Source of the DNA: Bacteroidota bacterium
GTDB taxonomy: Bacteria > Bacteroidota > Bacteroidia > NS11-12g > UBA955
Length of the DNA stretch: 62,615 bases
Assembly (NCBI GenBank): GCA_027490055.1
Contig: JAIXYV010000011.1
Span: 1 to 62,615 of the forward strand
Direction: 5' to 3'
Within the stretch, counting starts at the first letter, position 1; each line of letters starts with the position of its first letter. Positions 36,178 to 44,492 of this stretch are shown here, piece by piece. The position numbers and the translations under genes were made by a program. The notes under the pieces were generated by a model, which was not told the origin of the DNA, ran no database searches, and worked only from the letters and a program-made list of their open reading frames with translations.

Positions 36178-36819
36178 TTAATCCAATTCAAATGTAATCG
36201 GTATTCTACATCTCTGACCCAGTGACATTGGTACCCAATACCCATCTGTTTTATTGATGACTCTATAAGCTTCTCTTATTAATTCGGGATCAATATTGGA
36301 ATCACTTTTAATAGAAGAGATGACACCTTCTCTTGAAATATCAAATAACACAAATACAACGCCGGTTTTGTTTTTCTTTTTAGCCTTTTCTGGGTAAACA
36401 AGGTTCTCTTCGAGGAAGTTATTTAAACTATTGCCTTCGCCAATAAAATGCGCATGATTGGTATAGAGGTATTCCTTAATGTTTGTAATAGTGTCTTCTG
36501 GTGTTTTATATGACTTAAAAACGGTGTCTGCATAAGCTTTGTATATCTTAAAAACACTGTCACTGAAATATGCTTTTGATATATTAATCTGTGTGGCAGA
36601 TTCTATATTAACATCATAAGATGATAATTTCATCTGCCTATAATAATAGGTCTTCTTTTTCATGACACCATTTACATATTGATACTCTGCAAACAAGCCG
36701 TTTTTTAAGGTTTTATTGATTGTCGTGTCCGAACTTCCAATTCCTATTAAAATATTGTTGGCATTAGCAGATTTAGATAAATACAATAAGCCAATGATAA
36801 GTAATTGTAGTTTTGTCAT
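36178..36819 (-). CDS. TonB C-terminal-domain-like secreted protein
   Basis: This 213-aa protein has an N-terminal hydrophobic segment (KLQLLIIGLLYLSKSANA) that looks like a signal peptide. The last about 75 residues read NLVYPEKAKKKNKTGVVFVLFDISREGVIS with a closing RCRIPITFELD, the shape of a TonB_C domain. It lacks the membrane anchor and Pro-rich stalk of true TonB, so it is likely a periplasmic TonB-C-only protein of unknown role. A TATATTTG -7 element (36830-36837) lies just upstream. Confidence 0.75.
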   Translation of the reverse strand: MTKLQLLIIGLLYLSKSANANNILIGIGSSDTTINKTLKNGLFAEYQYVNGVMKKKTYYYRQMKLSSYDVNIESATQINISKAYFSDSVFKIYKAYADTVFKSYKTPEDTITNIKEYLYTNHAHFIGEGNSLNNFLEENLVYPEKAKKKNKTGVVFVLFDISREGVISSIKSDSNIDPELIREAYRVINKTDGYWVPMSLGQRCRIPITFELD

Positions 36820-36829
36820 ATTTATGATG

Positions 36830-36837
36830 CAAATATA
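36830..36837 (-). promoter_or_regulatory. -7 element (TATATTTG) of the TonB-C gene
   Basis: On the minus strand this is TATATTTGC, a perfect match. The last G is 11 nt before the ATG. Confidence 0.6.
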
Positions 36838-37111
36838 TCATTTCAAAATTTTTTTAAACAACTAAAATAGAGTAGATGTGGTGCCTATTATTTGTCATCA
36901 CTCCGTCAAATCAATAATAGTTTTATCATAATGAGAAAATGTTTAATGATTTCAATCGTGCCTTTTTTAGTCAATGCCATTGCAAGTCTGTTTGATAATT
37001 AATCGTTTATCCAAATAAAAAGTTGTTTTTAGAATTAGCCGCTTTATAAAGGAATGCGTTTTGTGACCATGCTCATTTAAATTACCATTTAAATTAATTA
37101 ATATTGTAAAT

Positions 37112-37786
37112 ATGTTGAAACAAATATTCAGCTTTAGTCTCATCGCAACTTCCATAATTGTTTTCACGTCATGCGAACACCAACCACCCGTGAAAATTTC
37201 GATTACACCAGTAGACACTACCGGTAATGGAGGTAACACTGGTCGTAAATGCAGTCCTGATACTGTTTACTTTAACGAAATTTTACCAATTATTGTTAGC
37301 AACTGTGCAGGCGCTGGTTGCCATGATGCCGCCACAAAAGCAGATGGTGTGCAGTTAACAGATTATGCCACTATTCGTTCACGTGTCAATAATGGTTTAA
37401 ATTCTAAATTGTTCAGAGAAATTAACAGTGGTTCTATGCCTCCAACTGGCAGACTGTCCCAGGATATCATCGATAAAATTAAAAAGTGGATTACTCAGGG
37501 TGCTAAAAACAACTATTGCAGCTCTGTTTGCGATTCAACTAAATATACTTACTCAGCAGATATCTCTAAAATCATTGCTACAAACTGTATCTCTTGCCAC
37601 AATAGCGGAACAGTACTTTTAAATTCTCATAGCAATGTTCAAACCTTCGCACTTAATGGTCGACTCATGGGAGCATTAAAACACCTTCCAGGTTATCAAC
37701 CAATGCCGAATTCTACCAATTTCTTATCGGATTGTGAACTGAAAAAAATACAAAAGTGGATTGATAATGGCGCACCAAATAATTAA
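37112..37786 (+). CDS. Lipoprotein with two heme-c-like modules
   Basis: This 224-aa predicted lipoprotein (lipobox around FTSC) contains two copies of a module of about 90 residues. The first has SNCAGAGCHDA (CX4CH) and ends WITQGAKNNYC. The second has TNCISCHNSG (CX2CH) and ends WIDNGAPNN. CX2CH is the classical covalent heme-c site; CX4CH is a rarer form known from some multiheme cytochromes. MPP- and MPN-type Met residues could be the axial ligands. It heads an operon with the next four genes. Electron transfer is inferred from motif alone. Confidence 0.8.
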   Translation: MLKQIFSFSLIATSIIVFTSCEHQPPVKISITPVDTTGNGGNTGRKCSPDTVYFNEILPIIVSNCAGAGCHDAATKADGVQLTDYATIRSRVNNGLNSKLFREINSGSMPPTGRLSQDIIDKIKKWITQGAKNNYCSSVCDSTKYTYSADISKIIATNCISCHNSGTVLLNSHSNVQTFALNGRLMGALKHLPGYQPMPNSTNFLSDCELKKIQKWIDNGAPNN

Positions 37787-38156
37787 TAAACTCATACTCT
37801 CTGGAATTTTTGCCCTGAGCTTGTCTGCTTGCTACTACGATAAAGCAGATAAGATTTACCCTGCAGATCCTAACCAGGTTTGTGATACAGCCAATACTAA
37901 ATATACCCTTACAATTGCACCAATCTTAAAAACCAATTGCACAGACAAGGGCTGTCACACAACGGCTAAACAAGATGCCAATATTGTTCTGGATAATTAT
38001 GCTGGCACTAAAGCCTGTGTAGATGGTGGTCGATTAATCGGATCACTTAAAGGAAGTGTTGGCTATTCTGCCATGCCTAAAGGCTATCCACTTATTAGCA
38101 CTTGCGATGTTGCCAAAATTCAAAACTGGATCAACAAAGGTGCACCAAACAATTAA
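37767..38156 (+). CDS. Lipoprotein with one heme-c-like module (CX4CH)
   Basis: This 129-aa lipoprotein (lipobox LSLSAC) is a single copy of the module repeated in the upstream gene: KTNCTDKGCHT (CX4CH), then SAMPKG and the end IQNWINKGAPNN. I choose the ATG at 37767 rather than the TTG at 37761. The start lies inside the upstream gene, in another frame, within the codons for its own NGAPNN ending (20-nt overlap). The two genes clearly derive from one duplicated module. Confidence 0.78.
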   Translation: MAHQIINKLILSGIFALSLSACYYDKADKIYPADPNQVCDTANTKYTLTIAPILKTNCTDKGCHTTAKQDANIVLDNYAGTKACVDGGRLIGSLKGSVGYSAMPKGYPLISTCDVAKIQNWINKGAPNN

Positions 38157-38161
38157 TCATT

Positions 38162-38584
38162 ATGAAAAAAACAATTATATGGCTCTTTATTATCGGAATT
38201 ATAGCCGCCGGTATCGTTATCTTCTATTTTAAAGTAATTGCTGCTAAACACAAAGATCCTGCAGATGCTGTGAAAATTTCATTAACTGCACCAGAACTTT
38301 ATCGCATGTTCTCGAATTTCGAGGATAGCGCTAATAAAATGTATACAGTGCGCGATATGGCTATTAAAGTGTCTGGACGGGTTCAAAGTATCGAACAAAA
38401 TGGTAGCAGATATACTATTTTTCTCAATAGCAACGATATGATGGGTGCTGTAGCCTGCGAAATGGATTCTCTCGAAAATTCGTCAGTTAAAATGCTGAAA
38501 GAACAAGATAGTACCAATATCGTTGGATTCTGCACTGGCTATTTAATGGATGTTCAACTCTTCAGATGTAAATTGGCAAAATAA
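38162..38584 (+). CDS. Membrane-anchored OB-fold (tRNA_anti-like) protein
   Basis: The track frame begins at 38102 inside the previous gene. The ATG at 38162 (MKKTIIWLFIIGIIAAGIVIF) is the better start and gives one N-terminal membrane helix and 140 aa. The rest (VKISLTAPELYRMF, IKVSGRVQSIEQNGSRYTIFL and IVGFCTGYLMDV) matches the OB-fold tRNA_anti-like family found in bacterial membrane proteins. Such domains are usually ligand- or metal-sensing without tRNA binding. It sits between the heme-motif lipoproteins and the YceI gene. Confidence 0.78.
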   Translation: MKKTIIWLFIIGIIAAGIVIFYFKVIAAKHKDPADAVKISLTAPELYRMFSNFEDSANKMYTVRDMAIKVSGRVQSIEQNGSRYTIFLNSNDMMGAVACEMDSLENSSVKMLKEQDSTNIVGFCTGYLMDVQLFRCKLAK

Positions 38585-38612
38585 TTGTATTAAGTAAACT
38601 AAATCATTTTTT

Positions 38613-39161
38613 ATGTTAAAATCATTCGCATTCGCCCTTATCGCATTCACCGGTCTTGCCCTGAGTGCTCAACAGTACATGACAAAAACAGGTACTATTA
38701 AATTTTTCTCTCACACAACTTTAGAAGATATAAAAGCTGAAAACCGCAAGGTTGTCAGTGCGCTCGATAGCAAAACAGGTGCAATGGAGTTTGCCTGTCT
38801 TATAAAGGGTTTCGACTTCACAAACGATGCCATGGAACTCCATTTCAATGAAAGCTATCTGGAAAGCGCTAAATACCCAAAAGCGTCTTTTAAAGGAACT
38901 GTTACCGATATCGCAAAAGTGGATTTTACTAAAGATGGTACTTATACCTCTGCATACACTGGTAAACTAACCATCAAAAATGTTACTAAAGATGTTACAG
39001 GTACCGCCACTTTCGTCGTTAAAGATGGTAAAGTGACCTCTACTTCTAAAATTAAAATCAAACCAAAAGATTATAACATTTCAATCCCTGCTACTGCTAC
39101 TGCCAAAATCGCTGAAGAAATTGACGTAGACATTATCATGGATTACACCAAAAAAGCATGA
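38613..39161 (+). CDS. YceI family periplasmic protein
   Basis: This 182-aa YceI-fold protein has a signal peptide (MLKSFAFALIAFTGLALSAQ). YceI proteins are lipocalin-like barrels that bind long isoprenoid-type lipids. Typical strands are present: GTIKFFSHTTLEDIKAENRKV, AKYPKASFKGTVTD and KDVTGTATFVVKDGK. Its stop overlaps the start of the next gene as ATGA, so they are coupled. The context with heme-motif lipoproteins suggests a respiratory or quinone-related role, but this is inference. Confidence 0.9.
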   Translation: MLKSFAFALIAFTGLALSAQQYMTKTGTIKFFSHTTLEDIKAENRKVVSALDSKTGAMEFACLIKGFDFTNDAMELHFNESYLESAKYPKASFKGTVTDIAKVDFTKDGTYTSAYTGKLTIKNVTKDVTGTATFVVKDGKVTSTSKIKIKPKDYNISIPATATAKIAEEIDVDIIMDYTKKA

Positions 39162-40084
39162 GATTACTAAGCGCATTAATTATTTCGTCAGTTGCTTTCA
39201 GTGCAAACGCGCAAACTGATACCACCAAACAACCTTCTGCTGTCTCTGATATTCCAGGCATGGTTGGCGATACATCCAGTATGCTGGATGGTTTCGACAT
39301 GAATGAAGAACCGGATTTTGAACAAAATGTCTTCAAAGGCAACCGTGTCATCAACTCGCATAGCGTTGAAATGATTGGTAAGAAAAATCTTGACTACAGA
39401 ATCTGCCACCGTTTTGGTTATATCAATACCGGCCCTTATGAGATGTTTGGTCTGGATCAGGCCTATCAGAGAATGAGTTTCTCATACGGTATCTCCGATC
39501 TTGTCAATGTCGAAATTGCTCGTAGTTCAGTTAACAAAATGTATGATGGTTCACTGAAAGTAAAGTTTATGCGTCAGGCTAAAGGCGATAAAAAACGTCC
39601 ACTAAGTATTGTGTACGTCGCTAATATGGCCGTTCAAACACTAAAGCCTAATAGTTCTCAAACACCTTACTATTTTTCCAATCGTCTATACTACACCCAT
39701 CAATTACTGATCGCTAAGAAATTCAATGAGCATTTCTCTCTGCAAATTATGCCTACGCTCTTGCATAGAAACCTCATCGATTCTATGAAGTATAAAAATG
39801 ATGTTTTCTGTATCGGTATTGGTGGTAGAAATAAAATCACCAGAAAGACTGCGCTGACATATGAATACTTCTATGTATTGCCTGGTCAGATCAATCCGAT
39901 CTACAACAATTCTCTATCAATTGGTTTTGATATCGAAACTGGTGGTCACGTATTCCAATTGCACTTTACCAATAGTACCGGTATGAATGAAAAGGGTTTC
40001 CTTGCAGAAACCGACGGATCATGGGCTAAAGGTGATATCCATTTCGGATTTAACATCTCCAGAATTTTTTATATTGGCAGATAA
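39158..40084 (+). CDS. DUF5777-like outer-membrane beta-barrel protein
   Basis: This 308-aa protein has a signal peptide (MRLLSALIISSVAFSANA) and then an acidic, disordered stretch. The body alternates hydrophobic and polar residues, as in a barrel (RICHRFGYINTGPYEMFGLDQAYQRMSFSYGISDLVNVEIARSS), and ends in an aromatic-containing strand (GFNISRIFYIGR). It fits the DUF5777 family of Bacteroidota barrel proteins that travel with YceI and cytochrome-like lipoproteins. The final strand and operon position support an outer-membrane location. Confidence 0.8.
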   Translation: MRLLSALIISSVAFSANAQTDTTKQPSAVSDIPGMVGDTSSMLDGFDMNEEPDFEQNVFKGNRVINSHSVEMIGKKNLDYRICHRFGYINTGPYEMFGLDQAYQRMSFSYGISDLVNVEIARSSVNKMYDGSLKVKFMRQAKGDKKRPLSIVYVANMAVQTLKPNSSQTPYYFSNRLYYTHQLLIAKKFNEHFSLQIMPTLLHRNLIDSMKYKNDVFCIGIGGRNKITRKTALTYEYFYVLPGQINPIYNNSLSIGFDIETGGHVFQLHFTNSTGMNEKGFLAETDGSWAKGDIHFGFNISRIFYIGR

Positions 40085-40107
40085 TTTCTGCTCCTGATAC
40101 TTTCTTT

Positions 40108-40135
40108 AAAGCCAGAGTTTCTCTGGCTTTTTTTA
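40108..40135 (+). terminator. Terminator of the heme-lipoprotein operon
   Basis: AAAGCCAGAG, a TTT loop, CTCTGGCTTT and TTTTAT follow the operon's last gene by 24 bp. Confidence 0.9.
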
Positions 40136-40248
40136 TGGCCTCTTGGGCGCAACTGTTTTAAATAGTTGACACTGCTTTTGTGTTGTTTACAAGTCAGAAT
40201 GTCTCTCGTCGCTCTTATAACTAAATTTGAATATTAATCTAGTACACA

Positions 40249-41244
40249 ATGAGACCATCAATTAAATATATAGCGATACCGGCGCTGCTGCTCTCTGCAT
40301 GCGTGCCTCAGCGTAAGCTCGACGATTTACAAGCGAAATTCGATGATTGCCAGAAATCAAAATCTGAATGCAATACTCAGCTCTCTCAGGCTCAGTCTGA
40401 TTTAACTAACTGTAACGAATCGGTTAAATCTATTAACGCTCACCTTAAAAGTCTGCAGGCCGATTCTTTGGAATGCTTCACAGAACTAGAACGCACCAAA
40501 AAACTCTACGAACAATCTGAGCAAACGTCTCAGAAAATCATAGATAACAACCGTTACGAAAATGATAAACTTTCCAGAGAACTCAATGCTAAAAATGAAG
40601 CATTGAAAAATAAAGAACGCGAACTCAACGAGAAGGAAGCGTCTTTAATCATGTCGCAAAATAAAAACCGCGATCTCTCAGCATCTCTATTAACTGCCGA
40701 AGAAAGTCTGAAACTCAGAGAAAAGCGTGTGGCTGAACTCGAATCGGTTCTCAGAGCTAAAGACAGTGCCGTTAATGCCCTTAAAGCCTCTATTCAGAAA
40801 GCTTTGTTGGGTTTCAAGAACCAGGGACTCACAGTCGAAGTCAGAAATGGAAAAGTGTATGTTAGTATGGAAGAAAAATTGCTCTTTAAATCTGGAAGCA
40901 TAGAAGTGGATCCTAAAGGTCAGCAAGCCCTTCTGGAACTGGCTAAAGCGCTTAACCAGAATAAAGAAGTGAGTATCCTCGTCGAAGGTCATACCGATAA
41001 TGTGCCAATGAAGTCGCCTACTATTAAAGATAACCTCGACTTAAGTGTACTGAGAGCAACTTCTATATCTCGCATTCTTACAAGCAAAGGTGCTGTTGAT
41101 CCAAAACGTGTTATGTCTGCTGGTAGAGGCGAACATTTCCCTATCGATCCAGCCGATACCCCTGAAGCCAGAGCAAAGAACAGAAGAACTGAAATTATCC
41201 TGACGCCTAAACTGGATGAATTACTCTCTATCCTCGGAAATTAA
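40249..41244 (+). CDS. OmpA family lipoprotein with coiled coil
   Basis: This 331-aa lipoprotein has the lipobox ALLLSAC near residue 18. Residues about 25-180 form a long coiled coil rich in Lys, Glu, Leu and Ser. The C-terminal about 120 residues are an OmpA/MotB peptidoglycan-binding domain (VEGHTDNVPMKS, LSVLRATSISRIL and ARAKNRRTEIIL). It would link the outer membrane to peptidoglycan. It stands alone, with a terminator on each side. Confidence 0.9.
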   Translation: MRPSIKYIAIPALLLSACVPQRKLDDLQAKFDDCQKSKSECNTQLSQAQSDLTNCNESVKSINAHLKSLQADSLECFTELERTKKLYEQSEQTSQKIIDNNRYENDKLSRELNAKNEALKNKERELNEKEASLIMSQNKNRDLSASLLTAEESLKLREKRVAELESVLRAKDSAVNALKASIQKALLGFKNQGLTVEVRNGKVYVSMEEKLLFKSGSIEVDPKGQQALLELAKALNQNKEVSILVEGHTDNVPMKSPTIKDNLDLSVLRATSISRILTSKGAVDPKRVMSAGRGEHFPIDPADTPEARAKNRRTEIILTPKLDELLSILGN

Positions 41245-41267
41245 TAATTAAATAAATATACAATAAC

Positions 41268-41302
41268 GACCGTGCACGGAAATCTTCCTGCACGGTCTTT
41301 TT
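41268..41302 (+). terminator. Terminator between the OmpA gene and rlmH
   Basis: GACCGTGCA/TGCACGGTC with an inner GGAA/TTCC helix is followed by TTTTT. The track's start for rlmH (41272) lies inside this hairpin, so the ATG at 41314 is preferred. Confidence 0.88.
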
Positions 41303-41313
41303 GTAAAATCTTT

Positions 41314-41781
41314 ATGCTGCACATCACCATTCTCTCTATCGGTAAAACCAACGAATCTTATGTCAAAGAGGGATTGGATAAATACATAAAACTGCTGAGT
41401 AAATACTGCAAACCTGAATGTATAGAATTGCCTGATGTGAAAAATGGCAATAAAATGTCGCCCGACAAATTAAAAGATGCCGAGGCAGAACTTCTTTTAA
41501 ATCACCTGCCCGATAAAGCTGCTATTCTCTTTCTGGATGAAACAGGTAAAACCTTTAGCTCAGAAAAGTTTGCTGAATACTTTAATAAAAAATCGCTCGA
41601 TGCTTCTAAAATTATTTTCGTAATAGGTGGCTCTTACGGCTTGTCTGAAAAAAAAAAAAAAAAAGGGGAGAGCATTAGCCTATCGGCCATGACCTTCAAC
41701 CATCAAATGGTGAGGGTTATTCTAGCCGAACAAATCTTCAGAGCCTTTACCATTATTAAAGGTACCGGTTACCACCACTGA
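41314..41781 (+). CDS. rlmH: 23S rRNA (pseudouridine1915-N3)-methyltransferase
   Basis: RlmH methylates pseudouridine 1915 of 23S rRNA and is a SPOUT-family enzyme. I choose the ATG at 41314 (MLHITILSIGKTNESYV), giving the usual length of 155 aa. The SAM-binding knot is visible (FVIGGSYGLSE), as are LSAMTFNHQMVRVILAEQIFRA and the C-terminal KGTGYHH. Between them, the family segment that normally carries a varied loop (SEKVYNRAN-type, from memory) is replaced by five lysines coded by an uninterrupted run of 17 A. The frame stays open, but slippage or a sequencing error there would break it. Confidence 0.92.
   Translation: MLHITILSIGKTNESYVKEGLDKYIKLLSKYCKPECIELPDVKNGNKMSPDKLKDAEAELLLNHLPDKAAILFLDETGKTFSSEKFAEYFNKKSLDASKIIFVIGGSYGLSEKKKKKGESISLSAMTFNHQMVRVILAEQIFRAFTIIKGTGYHH
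41651..41664 (+). repeat. Core of a 17-A homopolymer in rlmH
   Basis: The run spans about 41648-41664 (three, ten and four A across the printed blocks) and is followed directly by GGGG. It codes for the end of a Glu codon and five Lys. It is by far the longest homopolymer I see in any coding region here. Confidence 0.85.
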
Positions 41782-41794
41782 TGTTTTTCATTTA

Positions 41795-44413
41795 TTATAC
41801 TAACTGACGAGCTGCTTGTTCCGCCGCTGCCAGTCCTTCGCTCAACTTTCCACCTGCTGTCGCAAAGAAAGGCTGACCGCCACCGCCGCCCTGAATATGC
41901 TTGGCTAAATCGCGTACTACCTGACTGCAATTTATACTTTCCATCAAATCGTCGGTAGCAAATACTGTTATCATTGGCTTGTCATCTGTTTTGCTCAATA
42001 ATACGCCAAACAGTTTCTCCTGTTCGTTTCTTAACTGAAAACAAATGGTCTTAATAGCATCTGCATTCAAACCATTGACATGCTCTATTATAAAGTTAAA
42101 CTTACTGCCTTTCTGAATCTTGGATTGTAAGCTTTGTTTGACTTCGCCAGCCTTTGCCAGTTCGAATTGCTCAATTTTTTTAAGCAGTTCGCTGCGCTCC
42201 ATACTCATTTTCTGAATGGCTGCACGTACATCTTTAGGATCACCAAGTAAGTCGTTTATGTCTTTTAATTGTTGCTCAATGCCTTTATAATAGGCATCTG
42301 CACCAACACTGGTAATGGCTTCAATTCTTCTGACGCCGGCAGCTACCGAACTTTCTGAACGGATTTTAAATCGTCTGATTTGTCCTGTGCTCTTCACATG
42401 CGTTCCTCCGCACAATTCTACCGAATAGGCTTTGTCAAATGTGATCACTCGCACCAGGTCGCCATACTTTTCTCCAAACAATGCCGTTGCGCCAAGCTCT
42501 TCTACTGCTTGCTTTATCGGCACTAAACGTTTTTCATCTAAAGCAATATTATCCGAGATTTTCTGATTGACAATGCTCTCTATTTTCTCAATTTCTTCTT
42601 CACTCAGTTTACTAAAGTGACTGAAGTCGAATCTCAGATATTCATCATTCACCAAACTGCCTTTCTGTGCTACGTGATTGCCTAATACCTGTTTTAATGC
42701 AGCATGTAATAAGTGCGTTGCACTGTGATTATTAGCAGATAAGGCTCTTTTTTCAGCATCTACTTTTACTTCGAATGATTGTACATTATCGGTAGGAAGC
42801 TTATCTACGAAATGAATAATCAGATCATTTTCTTTCTGAGTATCAAGTATCTCTATGACTTCACCATTGGCAATACCAGTCATTGTTCCGGTATCTCCAA
42901 CCTGTCCGCCGCTTTCAGCGTAAAATGGCGTTATATTGAATACTAACTGGTATTGTAGCTTGTCTTTTACTTTAATAGTACGATGTCTGGCGATCTTTAC
43001 ATTGGCTTCCAAGAAGTCGTACCCAATAAACTCCTCATCGTCATCATCTATCAAATACTGCCAGTCGCCTGTCTCTTTCTTGGCGTCTTTCCGACTGCGC
43101 TCTTTCTGCTCATGCAGGCTTCTTTCAAATCCTTCAATATCAACTTCAAAACCATTTTCTGAAGCAATCAGTCTGGTCAGGTCAATCGGGAATCCAAATG
43201 TATCATATAATTCAAATGCAACACTACCTTCTATTGTTTTGTTGTCACTTTCAAGGTAGGTATTGATGCGCTCCAGTCCGTTAGATAAAGTCTTTAAAAA
43301 GGTATTGCCTTCTTCCTGAATTACTTTGGCAATAAAGTCTTTTTGCTGCTCTATTTCAGGGAACACATTGCCAAATTCTTTGCAAAGTACCGGAATCAAT
43401 CTGAACATAAATGGTTCTCTCATGCCCAAATAACTGTAACCATAACGCAAAGCTCTTCTCAGAATCCTTCTGATAACATAGCCTGCGCCTGTATTGCTGG
43501 GCAACTGACCGTCTGCAATGCAGAATGCCACTGCTCTAATATGGTCGGAGATCACTCTGAAGGCGATATCCTGTTTGCTATCGCTACCACTGTATTGTTT
43601 GCCTGAAATGTCTTCAAGGGCTTTAATCAGAGGCTGAAATATATCGGTATCGTAATTGGATTTTTTGTTTTGTAAAACGCGGGTTAAACGTTCGAAGCCC
43701 ATGCCGGTATCGACATGCTGAGCTGGCAATTTTTCGAGACTGCCATCGGCTTTGCGATTGAATTCCATGAACACATTGTTCCATATTTCAATTACTTCCG
43801 GATGGTCTTTGTTCACCAGTTGATCACCGCTTACTAAAGCTTTTTCGGCCTCATCGCGCATATCAACGTGTATTTCGGAGCAGGGACCGCAAGGACCGGT
43901 ATCGCCCATTTCCCAGAAATTATCTTTCTTGTTGCCTTTAAGAATGCGTGAAGGATCGATGAGCTTTGCCCAATAGTCGTATGCCTCCTGATCGAAAGCT
44001 AATCCTTCTTTAGCATCGCCTTCGAAGACGGTAACGTACAATTTGTTCTTGTCGATTTTATATACCTCGGTTAAAAGCTCCCAGCTCCAGGCTATGGCTT
44101 CTCTTTTAAAATAGTCGCCAAAGCTCCAGTTGCCCAGCATCTCGAACATGGTGTGGTGGTAATGGTCGACACCAACTTCTTCCAAATCGTTGTGCTTTCC
44201 ACTGACACGCAGACATTTCTGAGTGTCGGCAGCTCTGTTGTAAGGGGCTCTCTTATTGCCTAAGAAATAATCTTTAAACTGATTCATACCCGCATTGGTA
44301 AACATCAGAGTAGGGTCGTTCTTAACGACAATAGGCGCTGAAGGCACTATCGTGTGCTGTTTGTTCTGAAAGAATTCTAAAAAACTTAGTCGTATTTCCT
44401 TGGATGATATCAT
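41795..44413 (-). CDS. alaS: Alanyl-tRNA synthetase
   Basis: This enzyme charges tRNA-Ala in the cytoplasm. I choose the ATG at 44413 (MISSKEIRLSFLEFF), giving 872 aa; the track's extra 31 residues overlap the divergent promoter region and are not conserved. The class II catalytic core comes first (FTNAGMNQFKDYFLG, the KCLRVSGKHNDLEEVG motif and HTMFEMLGNWSFGDYF). The editing domain carries NNHSATHLLHAALKQ and the zinc site VELCGGTHVKSTG. A C-terminal DHHA1-like domain ends with GGGGGQPFFATAGG. It converges on rlmH and is divergent from the M23 gene. Confidence 0.97.
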   Translation of the reverse strand: MISSKEIRLSFLEFFQNKQHTIVPSAPIVVKNDPTLMFTNAGMNQFKDYFLGNKRAPYNRAADTQKCLRVSGKHNDLEEVGVDHYHHTMFEMLGNWSFGDYFKREAIAWSWELLTEVYKIDKNKLYVTVFEGDAKEGLAFDQEAYDYWAKLIDPSRILKGNKKDNFWEMGDTGPCGPCSEIHVDMRDEAEKALVSGDQLVNKDHPEVIEIWNNVFMEFNRKADGSLEKLPAQHVDTGMGFERLTRVLQNKKSNYDTDIFQPLIKALEDISGKQYSGSDSKQDIAFRVISDHIRAVAFCIADGQLPSNTGAGYVIRRILRRALRYGYSYLGMREPFMFRLIPVLCKEFGNVFPEIEQQKDFIAKVIQEEGNTFLKTLSNGLERINTYLESDNKTIEGSVAFELYDTFGFPIDLTRLIASENGFEVDIEGFERSLHEQKERSRKDAKKETGDWQYLIDDDDEEFIGYDFLEANVKIARHRTIKVKDKLQYQLVFNITPFYAESGGQVGDTGTMTGIANGEVIEILDTQKENDLIIHFVDKLPTDNVQSFEVKVDAEKRALSANNHSATHLLHAALKQVLGNHVAQKGSLVNDEYLRFDFSHFSKLSEEEIEKIESIVNQKISDNIALDEKRLVPIKQAVEELGATALFGEKYGDLVRVITFDKAYSVELCGGTHVKSTGQIRRFKIRSESSVAAGVRRIEAITSVGADAYYKGIEQQLKDINDLLGDPKDVRAAIQKMSMERSELLKKIEQFELAKAGEVKQSLQSKIQKGSKFNFIIEHVNGLNADAIKTICFQLRNEQEKLFGVLLSKTDDKPMITVFATDDLMESINCSQVVRDLAKHIQGGGGGQPFFATAGGKLSEGLAAAEQAARQLV

Positions 44414-44492
44414 GAAATAAAAATAATCTATTATTTTTGAGCGTTCAAAAATTTGAATTCGCGAAAATACAAAATAGCTTAGGTAATTTAAC

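Noticed and set aside
36931-37002. 23-aa ORF (MRKCLMISIVPFLVNAIASLFDN) before the heme-motif operon
   Set aside because: It is too short, has no clear promoter element or conserved feature, and is in an AT-rich spacer.
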